A stretch of DNA of 7,991 nt from Oscillospiraceae bacterium (GCA_015066165.1 SVOX01000068.1:1-7991), one strand, 5' to 3'; shown: positions 1 to 6,348, counted from the first letter of the stretch. Numbers and translations: made by a program. Notes: generated from the sequence alone by a model not told the origin.

Positions 1-887
1 AAGCCGCATTAATGTTGCCTAAAAAATACAGTGAATACTGCAGTGACGTTGCGGTTGAAAAGGCAGATTACGTTATTGTTGAAGGAAGCAACTTCCCTGA
101 AAAGATGGTATTTAAGCAAATTACCGATAAAACGGTGGCTTTGTTTAATTCTTATGAGGTTATAGAGCCAACCAAACGAATGGCACAAAACATTGAAACA
201 ATGTTCTTGGTGTTTACAGGCGGTTTTAATACAAGCGGTGCTTACTCTTATGATGTAAAGAGTGAAACATTGAAGAAATTGAAATTGGATAAACCGGACT
301 TTGTTTTGAGCGCAGTATTTGATGACTATACCTATTCTTATAAGTTTAAAAAGCAAAAAGACGGCGATTATGCAGTAGTTGGTAATGACAGTAAAAACGT
401 CAAAAAGGTAACCATTACAGATTGCGACTTTTTAAATTACACAACAACCGATTTGTATAATCCTACCATATTTATGGCTAATATAGACGATGTATCAAAT
501 CTTACAATTAAAACCCAAAAAGAAACTTATAGTTTTGATATTGCCGCTAATCCAAACGGTGATGATACAAACAAGTACAACGTAAAAATGGGAGACAAAA
601 CCTTTAAATCAAATTATTTTCAAGCTTTTTGGCAATACTTATGTATGCTGCAAGCATTGGATTTTGAGACCCAGAGTAATGTTGGAAAAACTGAACTTAC
701 ACTTACTTACACTTACAAAGATAAAGACAAAAAACCAACTGTAATTACTTTTGCAAAAGAAAATGCAGTTAGATATCAGTACAGCATTGACGGTAAGCCG
801 TTAGGTAAAGTTGGTTCATCTGATTATACTAAAATTATTAAAAATCTTGATCGTTTACTACAGGGTAAACAAGTTGTAGTTAACTAA
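1..887 (+). CDS. DUF4340-like protein, C-terminal part (5' end outside window)
   Basis: The reading frame is open to the left edge (codons from base 3 read A-A-L before the first ATG at 12), so this is the C-terminal part of a longer protein; about 294 residues are visible. Nothing in it looks catalytic. It is a mostly beta-rich, soluble-looking sequence with repeated patterns of the type 'VKKVTITDCDF' and 'LYNPTIFMANIDDVSNLTI', followed by alternating hydrophobic and polar strands ('YSFDIAANPNG', 'TELTLTYTYKD'). These resemble the repeated segments of DUF4340 proteins, which usually start with one membrane anchor and sit beside GldA/GldG-like ABC-2 transporter genes. That anchor and those genes would be upstream, outside the window. 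The C-terminus 'KNLDRLLQGKQVVVN' fits the end of that family. A strong terminator starts 10 bases after the stop. The family call rests on motif memory only; the role is unknown. Confidence 0.6.
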   Translation, partial: AALMLPKKYSEYCSDVAVEKADYVIVEGSNFPEKMVFKQITDKTVALFNSYEVIEPTKRMAQNIETMFLVFTGGFNTSGAYSYDVKSETLKKLKLDKPDFVLSAVFDDYTYSYKFKKQKDGDYAVVGNDSKNVKKVTITDCDFLNYTTTDLYNPTIFMANIDDVSNLTIKTQKETYSFDIAANPNGDDTNKYNVKMGDKTFKSNYFQAFWQYLCMLQALDFETQSNVGKTELTLTYTYKDKDKKPTVITFAKENAVRYQYSIDGKPLGKVGSSDYTKIIKNLDRLLQGKQVVVN

Positions 888-896
888 TTAACTTAA

Positions 897-933
897 AATC
901 TCTCGCTACTTAATGTGGCGGGAGATTTTTTTG
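897..933 (+). terminator. Rho-independent terminator of the DUF4340-like gene
   Basis: A 10-bp stem, AATCTCTCGC (897-906) against GCGGGAGATT (918-927) with one G-T wobble, has an 11-base loop and runs into a T-rich tract (926-938, broken by one G). It begins 10 bases after the TAA at 887 and separates this gene from carD. Confidence 0.9.
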
Positions 934-950
934 TTTTTGAAAAATTTTAC

Positions 951-979
951 TTACATTAAATTTTTTGATTTGGTATAAT
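951..979 (+). promoter_or_regulatory. Putative sigma-A promoter of the carD-like gene, extended -10
   Basis: A perfect TATAAT at 974-979 is preceded by TG at 971-972, giving an extended -10 (TGnTATAAT). The best -35 at a 17-bp distance is TTACAT (951-956), which is poor. The extended -10 could compensate for that. The predicted transcript starts near 986, giving a leader of about 20 bases before the GTG start at 1005. Confidence 0.65.
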
Positions 980-1004
980 TATAAGTAGTAAAGGCGGTGT
1001 TTTT

Positions 1005-1502
1005 GTGTATAAGATAGGAGAAAAAATAATTTACGGACAAATTGGTGTTTGCCAAGTGGTTGATGTTTGTTATAAAGAATTTATAAAAAATAAAAAGCAA
1101 GAATATTATATCTTAAAGCCGATTTTCGATGAAAACAATAAAATATATGCGCCAACAACTAACTCAAAGATTTTTATGCGCAGTTTGATAAGTAAGAAAG
1201 AAGCGGAAGATTTGATTATTAAAATTCCTTCGATTATAGAGAAAACTGCCGATTTGCAAGAAAGTACCAAAGAAGAATATATTGAAAAAATTAATAATCA
1301 TACGTTAGAAAATTTGGTTGAACTTACGGCTTTTATTTATACTAAAAAGAAAATTATATGCAAAGATAAAAAACGGCTTAATAACATAGACGAAAAATAT
1401 ATGAAAATTGGCGAAAATTTGCTTTTTGGTGAATTGGCGGCGGTTTTGGATATACCGCTTTGTGACGTTCAAAAATATATCGAAAGCAGGTTAAAAAAGT
1501 AA
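1005..1502 (+). CDS. CarD-family (CdnL/TRCF-like) transcription regulator
   Basis: 165-residue protein with a GTG start; the ribosome site AAGGCGG (991-997) lies 7 bases upstream. Residues 1-60 form the Tudor-like RNA-polymerase-interacting domain shared by CarD, CdnL and TRCF: it opens 'MYKIGEKIIYGQIGVCQVVDV', has the 'EYYILKPIF' strand, then 'IYAPTTNSKIFMRSLISKKEAEDLI'. Residues 65-165 are helical and end with 'DEKYMKIGENLLFGELAAVLDIP', a conserved clostridial CarD C-terminal pattern. Family members bind the RNA polymerase beta subunit and, in actinobacteria and myxobacteria, stabilise the open promoter complex. The length is typical. The gene stands alone between terminators with its own promoter. 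Oddity: the protein has no tryptophan at all, although the best-studied CarD proteins insert a tryptophan into the promoter minor groove. The family call is firm; the regulon is unknown. Confidence 0.88.
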   Translation: MYKIGEKIIYGQIGVCQVVDVCYKEFIKNKKQEYYILKPIFDENNKIYAPTTNSKIFMRSLISKKEAEDLIIKIPSIIEKTADLQESTKEEYIEKINNHTLENLVELTAFIYTKKKIICKDKKRLNNIDEKYMKIGENLLFGELAAVLDIPLCDVQKYIESRLKK

Positions 1503-1508
1503 AAGAAG

Positions 1509-1636
1509 TATCGTTTGCATTGTGTTCTAAAGGATACAATGCAGTGATATAAATTCCTATCATATCGAATTTACCGATAGGTAAATATATCGATTTTTCC
1601 GAAGGAAAAATATCGCATTGCGAAGCAATATATCGC
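1509..1636. repeat. Mosaic of short hairpins spaced by ATATCG boxes
   Basis: The block opens with an imperfect hairpin of 12 bp (1516-1527 against 1532-1543, loop TAAA). Three short hairpins follow: ATTTACC-GATA-GGTAAAT (1569-1586), ATTTTTCC-GAA-GGAAAAAT (1593-1611) and ATTGC-GAA-GCAAT (1617-1629). The hexamer ATATCG occurs at 1562, 1587, 1610 and 1630, once between or beside each hairpin, and a near copy, GTATCG, ends at 1513. No reading frame is supported. The design resembles dispersed palindromic repeat elements (REP/BIME-like) that I associate with clostridial gut genomes, but copy number cannot be seen from one window. Confidence 0.7.
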
Positions 1637-1644
1637 AAAAAATA

Positions 1645-1684
1645 CTACCCGAAAAAGAGTTTTTATTTTCTCTTCTTCGGGTAG
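1645..1684. terminator. Bidirectional terminator between carD and the ABC exporter gene
   Basis: A 15-bp stem with one mismatch, CTACCCGAAAAAGAG (1645-1659) against CTCTTCTTCGGGTAG (1670-1684), has a 10-base loop. On the plus strand it is followed by TTTTATTTTA; on the minus strand it is followed by TATTTTTTG. It can therefore end both the rightward carD transcript and the leftward pqqD-ABC transcript, whose stop codon is at 1771-1773. Confidence 0.85.
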
Positions 1685-1770
1685 TTTTATTTTATATTAT
1701 CACAAGTTAGGGATTTATGTACCAAATCTCACTTCTATTAAAGAAAACTGTCTCTAAGAACCCTTCTTTT

Positions 1771-3390
1771 TTATAAGTTTATTATATTGTCGCAAAAGTC
1801 AATACTTTGTTTGCGGTGGGTTACAAGAATAACGGTTTTATTCTTTAATTGTTTAATGTTTTGTAATACTTTAAGTTCGGTTTCGCTGTCAAGTGCACTT
1901 GTGGCTTCGTCCAATAAAATAACAGGAGTGTTCGCCAAAATTGCTCTTGCTATTGAAAGGCGTTGTACCTGTCCTTCCGAAAGTCCACCGCCACGCTCTG
2001 ATAAAACTGTATCGTATCCGTTAGGTAGGGTGGTAATATAATCATGAATTTCGGCGATTTTACACGCGCGTATAATTTCGCTTTTTGGAATCGTACTATC
2101 GCAAAGGGTAAGATTTTCCGCAATACTGCCCGAAAGTATCATATTGCCTTGTGGTACGTAAGCAAATAAGTTGCGGGTGTTGGTATTTGCCGTTATGTTG
2201 GAATTGATATAAATACTTCCGCTTTTTAGGGGGTAAAGCCCTAAAATTAGTTTAAACAAGGTGCTTTTACCACAGCCCGAAGTGCCTGTGATAGCGGTAA
2301 TACTTGCTTTTTGAATTTTGAAAGAAAAGTTATTTAATACGGGTTTGTTGCCGTAAGAAAAAACAATCTCATTGGCTGATAGCGTTTCAAAATCAATGTC
2401 TTGTGCGGTTTGATTTGTGTGTTCACACGGTAAGTTTTCAAGTTCAATCAAACGCTCTGCAGAGGCAATTATTGAATAATATTTTGGGAATATGCTTGAA
2501 ATGTTTTGTAGCGGTGCTCTTAACTGTGATACAAGTTGTAAAAAAGCAATTAAAGTGCCAAAAGTTAATACTCCTTTGGAAATTTGGGTAGCACCCCAAA
2601 CCAAAACCGCATAGTAGCCAATGGTGAAAAATGAGTATAAACTCACGTGCGATAAAACTGAAATTACGGCACGTTTCATTTTAAAATTAAAGTTTTTCTC
2701 CATAAAAACATTTAGTTTTTTTATAAACGGAACTTCGCTTTTGAAGGTTTTTATAACAATTTGGTTTTCAAAACATTCTTGCAAAAATGAACGTGTAACA
2801 CCTTCGCTTTTTTGGCATTCTTTGTGTAAATATTTAAAACGTTTGTTAATAATTCTGCCAATGGCGGGAATTAATATTCCAAAAACAATAACAATTACTG
2901 CAACGTACGGCTCAAGTGTTATGAGCGCTACCGTACCGCCAATAATTTTTGCAACTGTTCCAAAAATATCGGGCAAAATGGTTACAATGTTGGTTACAAC
3001 AACATCGGTATCAGAAGTAAAACGGTTTAAAATGTCGCCTGAATGATATTTTTCAAGTTCGCTGTATTCTTTTTGACACAGTTTTGAAAATAAGTGTTCG
3101 CGCAAATTTATGGTAAATTTTCCGCTTATAAAGGTTCTTAAAAGTGAATTTAAGCCCGAAAGTACAACCTGTGCAATTACTATTACGGCAAAAAGAATGC
3201 CATAGTTTAAAAAGTTACCGTTTTTATCACCCGTGGCAAGTTCCAAAACATTTTTTGAAAGGAAAGCCAACCAAATGAAACAAAGCGACACAGCAACTGA
3301 ACAAAAGCACATTATACAGGTTGCAAATATTTGAGTTTTAAATATGTTGTAAAGCCATTTTAAAACGCTGTTATTTTTTTTGTTGTTCAT
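1771..3390 (-). CDS. ABC exporter, fused membrane and ATP-binding domains
   Basis: 539-residue half-transporter of the type I exporter fold, expected to work as a dimer in the cytoplasmic membrane. Residues 15-300 form a six-helix membrane domain (hydrophobic segments near 20-42, 62-85, 143-160, 162-182, 250-268 and 275-290). The ATPase domain shows every key motif: Walker A GTSGCGKST (369-377), Q-loop YVPQ (411-414), signature LSEGQ (470-474), Walker B VILLDEA (490-496), D-loop SALD (498-501) and the switch histidine in VTHR (H525). It should therefore be active. There is no N-terminal C39 peptidase domain, so it is not a leader-cleaving bacteriocin exporter. It overlaps the upstream pqqD-like gene by one base (TAATG), implying translational coupling. 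A PqqD-like partner suggests export of a ribosomally made, modified peptide, but no precursor gene is visible, so the substrate is unknown. It could also be a lipid or drug exporter. Confidence 0.9.
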   Translation of the reverse strand: MNNKKNNSVLKWLYNIFKTQIFATCIMCFCSVAVSLCFIWLAFLSKNVLELATGDKNGNFLNYGILFAVIVIAQVVLSGLNSLLRTFISGKFTINLREHLFSKLCQKEYSELEKYHSGDILNRFTSDTDVVVTNIVTILPDIFGTVAKIIGGTVALITLEPYVAVIVIVFGILIPAIGRIINKRFKYLHKECQKSEGVTRSFLQECFENQIVIKTFKSEVPFIKKLNVFMEKNFNFKMKRAVISVLSHVSLYSFFTIGYYAVLVWGATQISKGVLTFGTLIAFLQLVSQLRAPLQNISSIFPKYYSIIASAERLIELENLPCEHTNQTAQDIDFETLSANEIVFSYGNKPVLNNFSFKIQKASITAITGTSGCGKSTLFKLILGLYPLKSGSIYINSNITANTNTRNLFAYVPQGNMILSGSIAENLTLCDSTIPKSEIIRACKIAEIHDYITTLPNGYDTVLSERGGGLSEGQVQRLSIARAILANTPVILLDEATSALDSETELKVLQNIKQLKNKTVILVTHRKQSIDFCDNIINL

Positions 3391-3635
3391 TATTCAAAAA
3401 TTCCGTTTTCTTTCATACTTTTTATAAAGGCGTCGATTTCACCTAAAGCCAAAACAGTTGAAATTTCATATTCTTCAAGAAGCAAATTTAAAAGTTGGCT
3501 GTTTGTAAGATCGAGTTTGCTGGTAAGTTCCCATAAAAACACACCGATTTCACTTAATGCGATTTTTTTGCCTTTGGGTTCGATTATGTAATTTCCATCT
3601 TGTTTTTGTAAAAAATATCCGTTTTTTATCTTCAT
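3390..3635 (-). CDS. PqqD-like protein (RiPP recognition element fold)
   Basis: 81-residue protein with an ATG start and an AGAGGTG ribosome site ending 5 bases upstream. The pattern 'YFLQKQDGNYIIEP', then 'IALSEIGVFLWEL', then 'LLLEEYEI' and 'IDAFIKSMKENGIF' follows the PqqD family layout: a three-stranded sheet, then three helices, ending in the usual 'L...G(I/L)'. PqqD-like proteins are small winged-helix chaperones that bind the leader of a peptide precursor and present it to a modifying enzyme, classically a radical SAM protein. Here the only partner is the ABC exporter, which starts on the last base of this gene's stop codon. No radical SAM gene or precursor peptide is visible on either side. 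The family call is good; whether it still binds a peptide is inference. Confidence 0.8.
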   Translation of the reverse strand: MKIKNGYFLQKQDGNYIIEPKGKKIALSEIGVFLWELTSKLDLTNSQLLNLLLEEYEISTVLALGEIDAFIKSMKENGIFE

Positions 3636-3655
3636 TTTGACACCTCTTATACTAT

Positions 3656-3684
3656 ATTATATAACAAAAATTTAACTATTGCAA
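3656..3684 (-). promoter_or_regulatory. Promoter of the pqqD-ABC pair
   Basis: On the minus strand, TTGCAA (3684-3679) is followed after a 17-bp spacer by a perfect TATAAT (3661-3656). The predicted start near 3649 gives a leader of about 14 bases that begins close to the ribosome site. The -35 hexamer is a palindrome and also fits the plus-strand promoter. Confidence 0.75.
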
Positions 3685-3707
3685 GTGGCAGCGAAAAGGT
3701 GTATAAT
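3679..3707 (+). promoter_or_regulatory. Promoter of the DUF6106-nnr-lipoprotein operon
   Basis: TTGCAA (3679-3684), a 17-bp spacer, then a perfect TATAAT (3702-3707). The predicted start is near 3714, giving a leader of about 27 bases before the ATG at 3741, with the ribosome site GGAG at 3730-3733. The same -35 hexamer is used, on the other strand, by the divergent pqqD promoter. Confidence 0.75.
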
Positions 3708-3740
3708 AAATATATATATTTTTAGTATTGGAGTAAATTT

Positions 3741-4253
3741 ATGGATACTTTTTTCGAGCAAATTGTAGCAATTAAAAAAGACGGCAAATATATTGCCAGT
3801 GTGTTGGGTGTTTGGTTTGCGGCACTTTTCCTTTGTTTTTTAACCTTTTTATTTTCGGGTTATATTGGCTCGTTATTTATTTTGGTTATGGCAGGTATAA
3901 TTTACGGCGCTTTCAAACTTTCGGGTCTTTTTAATATTGAGTATGAATACATCGTGACTAACGGTGTTATGGATATTGATAAAATTATAAATAAATCAAG
4001 CCGTAAGCGACTCTCAAGTTTTGAACTTTCTGATGTTTCACGCCTTGAAAAATTCAATGCCGAACAAATTGCAAACGTTGATAAAAAGAATTTGGTTGTT
4101 TGTTGTAACCCAAAAATTGATGATGCTTATTTAATGGTTTATAAAAAAGAGGGTAAAAATGCCGAATATGTTGTTTTTTCTCCCAACCAAAAAATGCAAG
4201 GTGCTATTATAAAATTTTTACCAAAATTCATTGCCAACAGTGCTTTTAAGTAA
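3741..4253 (+). CDS. DUF6106-like small membrane protein, function unknown
   Basis: 170 residues, ATG start, GGAG 7 bases upstream. A short charged N-terminus ('MDTFFEQIVAIKKDGK') is followed by two membrane segments (about 20-40 and 42-62) and then a soluble domain containing 'YEYIVTNGVMDIDKIINKSS' and 'RKRLSSFELSDVSRLEKF'. This layout, two helices followed by a beta-rich domain with a DIDKI-RKR stretch, matches what I recall of DUF6106 proteins of Clostridia and loosely resembles bacterial PH-like domains. The positive charge after the helices suggests that the soluble domain faces the cytoplasm. It is the first gene of an operon with nnr (12 bases apart) and a lipoprotein gene. No enzymatic motif is visible. 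The family name is from memory; the function is unknown. Confidence 0.72.
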   Translation: MDTFFEQIVAIKKDGKYIASVLGVWFAALFLCFLTFLFSGYIGSLFILVMAGIIYGAFKLSGLFNIEYEYIVTNGVMDIDKIINKSSRKRLSSFELSDVSRLEKFNAEQIANVDKKNLVVCCNPKIDDAYLMVYKKEGKNAEYVVFSPNQKMQGAIIKFLPKFIANSAFK

Positions 4254-4257
4254 GGTG
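4252..4257 (+). promoter_or_regulatory. Ribosome site that fixes the nnr start at ATG 4266
   Basis: AAGGTG at 4252-4257 lies 8 bases before the ATG at 4266. The in-frame GTG at 4257 overlaps this site and has no ribosome site of its own at a usable distance. Confidence 0.7.
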
Positions 4258-4265
4258 TGTGCCGT

Positions 4266-5711
4266 ATGGATGTATTGACCAAAGATTTGATTAAAATCTC
4301 TGAAGAAAATGCCGTCCATAACGGCGCATTTTCTTTTTTGGAACTTATGAAAACAGCGGGGGATACCGCTTATAAAATTATATGTGAAAACATAGAAACA
4401 AAAAATAAAAAAATTGCTGTTGTATGCGGCAGCGGTAATAACGGCGGTGACGGTTTTGTTGTTGCGCAAAATTTTGCAACAAGCGGTAACGAAGTTACTG
4501 TTGTTTTGGCTTTGGGTAACCCAAAAACCGAATCGGCTAAATATTATTTTGACAAACTTAAAAACGTTAATGTTACTGACAAATTAAGCGGTGAATATGA
4601 CGTTATAATTGATGCAGTTTTTGGCATTGGTCTTGAACGTGAACTTTCTAAAGATTTATTAAGTTTGGTTGAAAATATCAATTCGCAAAATGCCGTAAGG
4701 GTTGCGATAGATATTCCAAGCGGAATTGAAAGTGACAGCGGTAAAATTTTAGGCGGTTGCGTTAATGCCGATTTGACGGTCACTTTTATTGCATTAAAAC
4801 CTTGCTTTTTGTTGCCTGATGCCACTAATTTTACAGGAAAGGTTGTTGTTGCTGATATTGGTGTTGAGCCGGTAGGTTTTAAATATAAGACTATTGAAGC
4901 ACCAAAACCTTTTGTAAGACCTAAAAATTCTCATAAAGGTACTTTTGGTACGGCGGTTATGTTTTGCGGTAGTTATGGTATGGCAGGGGCTTCAATATTA
5001 TCGGCAAGGGCTTGTCTTAAAAGCGGAGTTGGAATTGCTAAATGTGTTATTCCAAAAAGCATTTATGAAATTTTAACGGTGGCTGTTCCTGAAGCGGTTT
5101 GCAGTATTGCCAAACAAACGCAAAATGGCGGATTTAAAGGTAATATAAATTTACAAAAACCGCTTGAAAAGGCAACTGCGGTGCTTGTTGGTTGTGGTAT
5201 AGGAAATACACGTAATACTAAAAAACTTGTAAAACGTATTTTGCAAAAAGTGAAATGTCCCATAGTTGTTGATGCCGATGGAATAAATGCGTTGGTTTCG
5301 AATATAAATGTATTAAAGAAAACTAACGCTTCGGTTGTTTTAACACCCCATCCTGCCGAGATGTCACGTCTTTTGGGAATTTCAGTAAAAGATGTTGAAC
5401 AAAACCGTGTCGATATTGCTACTAATTTTGCAAAAGAATATAACTGTTTCGTTGTGTTGAAGGGTTCAAATACAATTGTTGCAACACCCGACAGTCAGGT
5501 GTTTTTTAACACCTGCGGTAACAGTGGTTTAGCCACAGGCGGCAGCGGTGACGTGCTTGCGGGTATGATATTGTCATATTTAGCGCAAGGTCTTGATACT
5601 TTGAACGCTGTTAATACTGCGGTATTTTTGCATAGCGACGTTGCAGACAAGGTGGCATATGAAATAGGGGAACAGGCGTTACTGCCAAGCGATATAATCG
5701 AAGCGCTTTAA
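4266..5711 (+). CDS. nnr: Bifunctional NAD(P)H-hydrate epimerase / ADP-dependent dehydratase
   Basis: 481 residues from the ATG, normal for the fused enzyme. It repairs hydrated, inactive NADH and NADPH: the N-terminal domain (about 1-210, YjeF_N) interconverts the R and S hydrates, and the C-terminal domain (about 220-481, carbohydrate-kinase-like) dehydrates the S form using ADP. The epimerase shows GSGNNGGDG (55-63), 'DVIIDAVFGIGL' (112-123) with the likely catalytic Asp117, and 'AIDIPSGIESDSG' (147-159). The dehydratase shows 'KGTFGTA' (224-230), 'GSYGMAGA' (235-242), 'DADGINAL' (336-343), 'TPHPAEM' (360-366) and 'NSGLATGGSGDVLAG' (419-433) with the expected catalytic Asp429. All key motifs are intact, so it should be active in the cytoplasm. 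It sits between a DUF6106-like gene and a lipoprotein gene in a tight operon. The start was moved 9 bases downstream of the longest frame because of the ribosome site. Confidence 0.95.
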   Translation: MDVLTKDLIKISEENAVHNGAFSFLELMKTAGDTAYKIICENIETKNKKIAVVCGSGNNGGDGFVVAQNFATSGNEVTVVLALGNPKTESAKYYFDKLKNVNVTDKLSGEYDVIIDAVFGIGLERELSKDLLSLVENINSQNAVRVAIDIPSGIESDSGKILGGCVNADLTVTFIALKPCFLLPDATNFTGKVVVADIGVEPVGFKYKTIEAPKPFVRPKNSHKGTFGTAVMFCGSYGMAGASILSARACLKSGVGIAKCVIPKSIYEILTVAVPEAVCSIAKQTQNGGFKGNINLQKPLEKATAVLVGCGIGNTRNTKKLVKRILQKVKCPIVVDADGINALVSNINVLKKTNASVVLTPHPAEMSRLLGISVKDVEQNRVDIATNFAKEYNCFVVLKGSNTIVATPDSQVFFNTCGNSGLATGGSGDVLAGMILSYLAQGLDTLNAVNTAVFLHSDVADKVAYEIGEQALLPSDIIEAL

Positions 5712-5713
5712 AG

Positions 5714-5719
5714 GGTGAT
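5714..5719 (+). promoter_or_regulatory. Ribosome site favouring the TTG start at 5723
   Basis: GGTGAT (5714-5719), part of AAAGGGTGAT, matches the 3' part of the consensus AAGGAGGTGAT. It is too close to the first TTG (5720) but suitably placed for the second TTG at 5723. Confidence 0.5.
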
Positions 5720-5722
5720 TTG

Positions 5723-6208
5723 TTGAAAAGGTTGCTTTGTGCTGTATTTTCGTTATTGATATTAGTGGGCTGTAATAATAATTTTAGAAAATTTGAGCCC
5801 ATAACAAAAGGAATTGACTTTTTGGCAGAAATTAAATATTATAACGAGCATTATGAGTGTATTTGCGATATTAATTCAAGTGGTGAAATGCACGCCGAGT
5901 TTACCTATCCCGCCGAGATAGAGGGGCTAAAATATAACGTTTCTAAAAATGGAATTTCGGCAGAGTATGAAGAACTTGAGTATATAAACAAAAACGAGAT
6001 TTTTGAAAACACCGCTGCGTATTTAATTTGGGACGTTTTATCAAATGTAAAAGGGCAGGTAAAAAGCGAAGATAACCTCTTTTTTGTTGAAGGTAAAACC
6101 AAAGAATTTGATTATAGGTTAGAACTTGGTTCAAGTGGTTTGCCAATTAAACTTACAACAAAGCCGGATATAATTGAAGTGACGTTTAAAAATGTTAAAA
6201 TAAAATAG
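5723..6208 (+). CDS. Small predicted lipoprotein, function unknown
   Basis: 161 residues from the second of two adjacent TTG codons, which yields a textbook lipoprotein signal: 'MKRLLCAVFSLLILVGC', with the lipobox LVGC at 14-17 and Cys17 as the lipidated residue. The mature part of about 145 residues has no membrane helix. It alternates short strands and loops ('IDFLAEIKYYNEHYECICDI', 'AEFTYPAEIEGLKYNV', 'FDYRLELGSSGLPIKL'), so it is probably an all-beta extracytoplasmic domain. The pattern loosely recalls LolA/LprG-like lipid-binding folds, but that is only a guess. It is the last gene of the operon, beginning 11 bases after the nnr stop, and is followed 6 bases later by a strong symmetrical terminator. 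I do not recognise a family. Confidence 0.75.
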   Translation: MKRLLCAVFSLLILVGCNNNFRKFEPITKGIDFLAEIKYYNEHYECICDINSSGEMHAEFTYPAEIEGLKYNVSKNGISAEYEELEYINKNEIFENTAAYLIWDVLSNVKGQVKSEDNLFFVEGKTKEFDYRLELGSSGLPIKLTTKPDIIEVTFKNVKIK

Positions 6209-6214
6209 ATATAT

Positions 6215-6247
6215 AAAAAAGACTTGGGTTAACCCAAGTCTTTTTTT
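6215..6247. terminator. Perfectly symmetrical terminator shared by converging transcripts
   Basis: Six A (6215-6220), then GACTTGGG-TTAA-CCCAAGTC (6221-6240), then seven T. The 32 bases from 6215 to 6246 are their own reverse complement. It ends the DUF6106-nnr-lipoprotein operon on the plus strand, and by symmetry can end the ssrA transcript coming from the right. Confidence 0.92.
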
Positions 6248-6291
6248 ATTAGTGAAACTTCAACACTCAAATCCAAGTTCTGCAGTCGAGT

Positions 6292-6310
6292 CGCTAATTT
6301 GATATTAGCG
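6292..6310. repeat. Short inverted repeat in the ssrA trailer
   Basis: CGCTAAT (6292-6298) pairs with ATTAGCG (6304-6310) around a 5-base loop. It has no T-run on either side, so it is not a standard terminator. It lies in the region transcribed between the mature ssrA end and the symmetrical terminator and could be part of the 3' trailer. Confidence 0.4.
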
Positions 6311-6333
6311 AAAGACTACAAAACGGAATGGGT

Positions 6334-6348
6334 GCCGAGCCACTCGGC
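6334..6348 (-). other. Hairpin directly after the ssrA 3' CCA
   Basis: Read on the minus strand, GCCGAG-TGG-CTCGGC follows the encoded CCA without a gap. A 6-bp GC-rich stem at this position would be part of the 3' trailer removed during tmRNA maturation. There is no T-tract behind it, so it is unlikely to terminate transcription by itself. Confidence 0.5.

Noticed and set aside
9..356. 115-residue minus-strand reading frame
   Set aside because: It is a shadow of the DUF4340-like gene; no ribosome site and no recognisable protein pattern.
888..1004. Possible riboswitch or leader before carD
   Set aside because: The stem is a terminator belonging to the preceding gene, and the carD leader after the predicted start is only about 20 bases.
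1562..1635. Possible CRISPR array (repeated ATATCG)
   Set aside because: The repeat unit is only 6 bases and the intervals are self-complementary hairpins, unlike CRISPR repeats and spacers.
1717..1776. 19-codon plus-strand frame starting MYQISLLL, considered as a possible precursor peptide
   Set aside because: The ribosome site (AGGG, 4 bases away) is poor, the frame runs into the 3' end of the opposite-strand ABC gene, and it sits behind a terminator with no promoter.
4257..4265. Upstream GTG start for nnr giving three more residues
   Set aside because: The GTG overlaps the AAGGTG ribosome site that serves the ATG at 4266, and family proteins typically begin near that ATG.
4544..4825. 93-residue minus-strand frame inside nnr, and similar frames at 2621-3046 and 5063-5263
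   Set aside because: They are antisense shadows of strongly supported genes, with no ribosome sites or family patterns.
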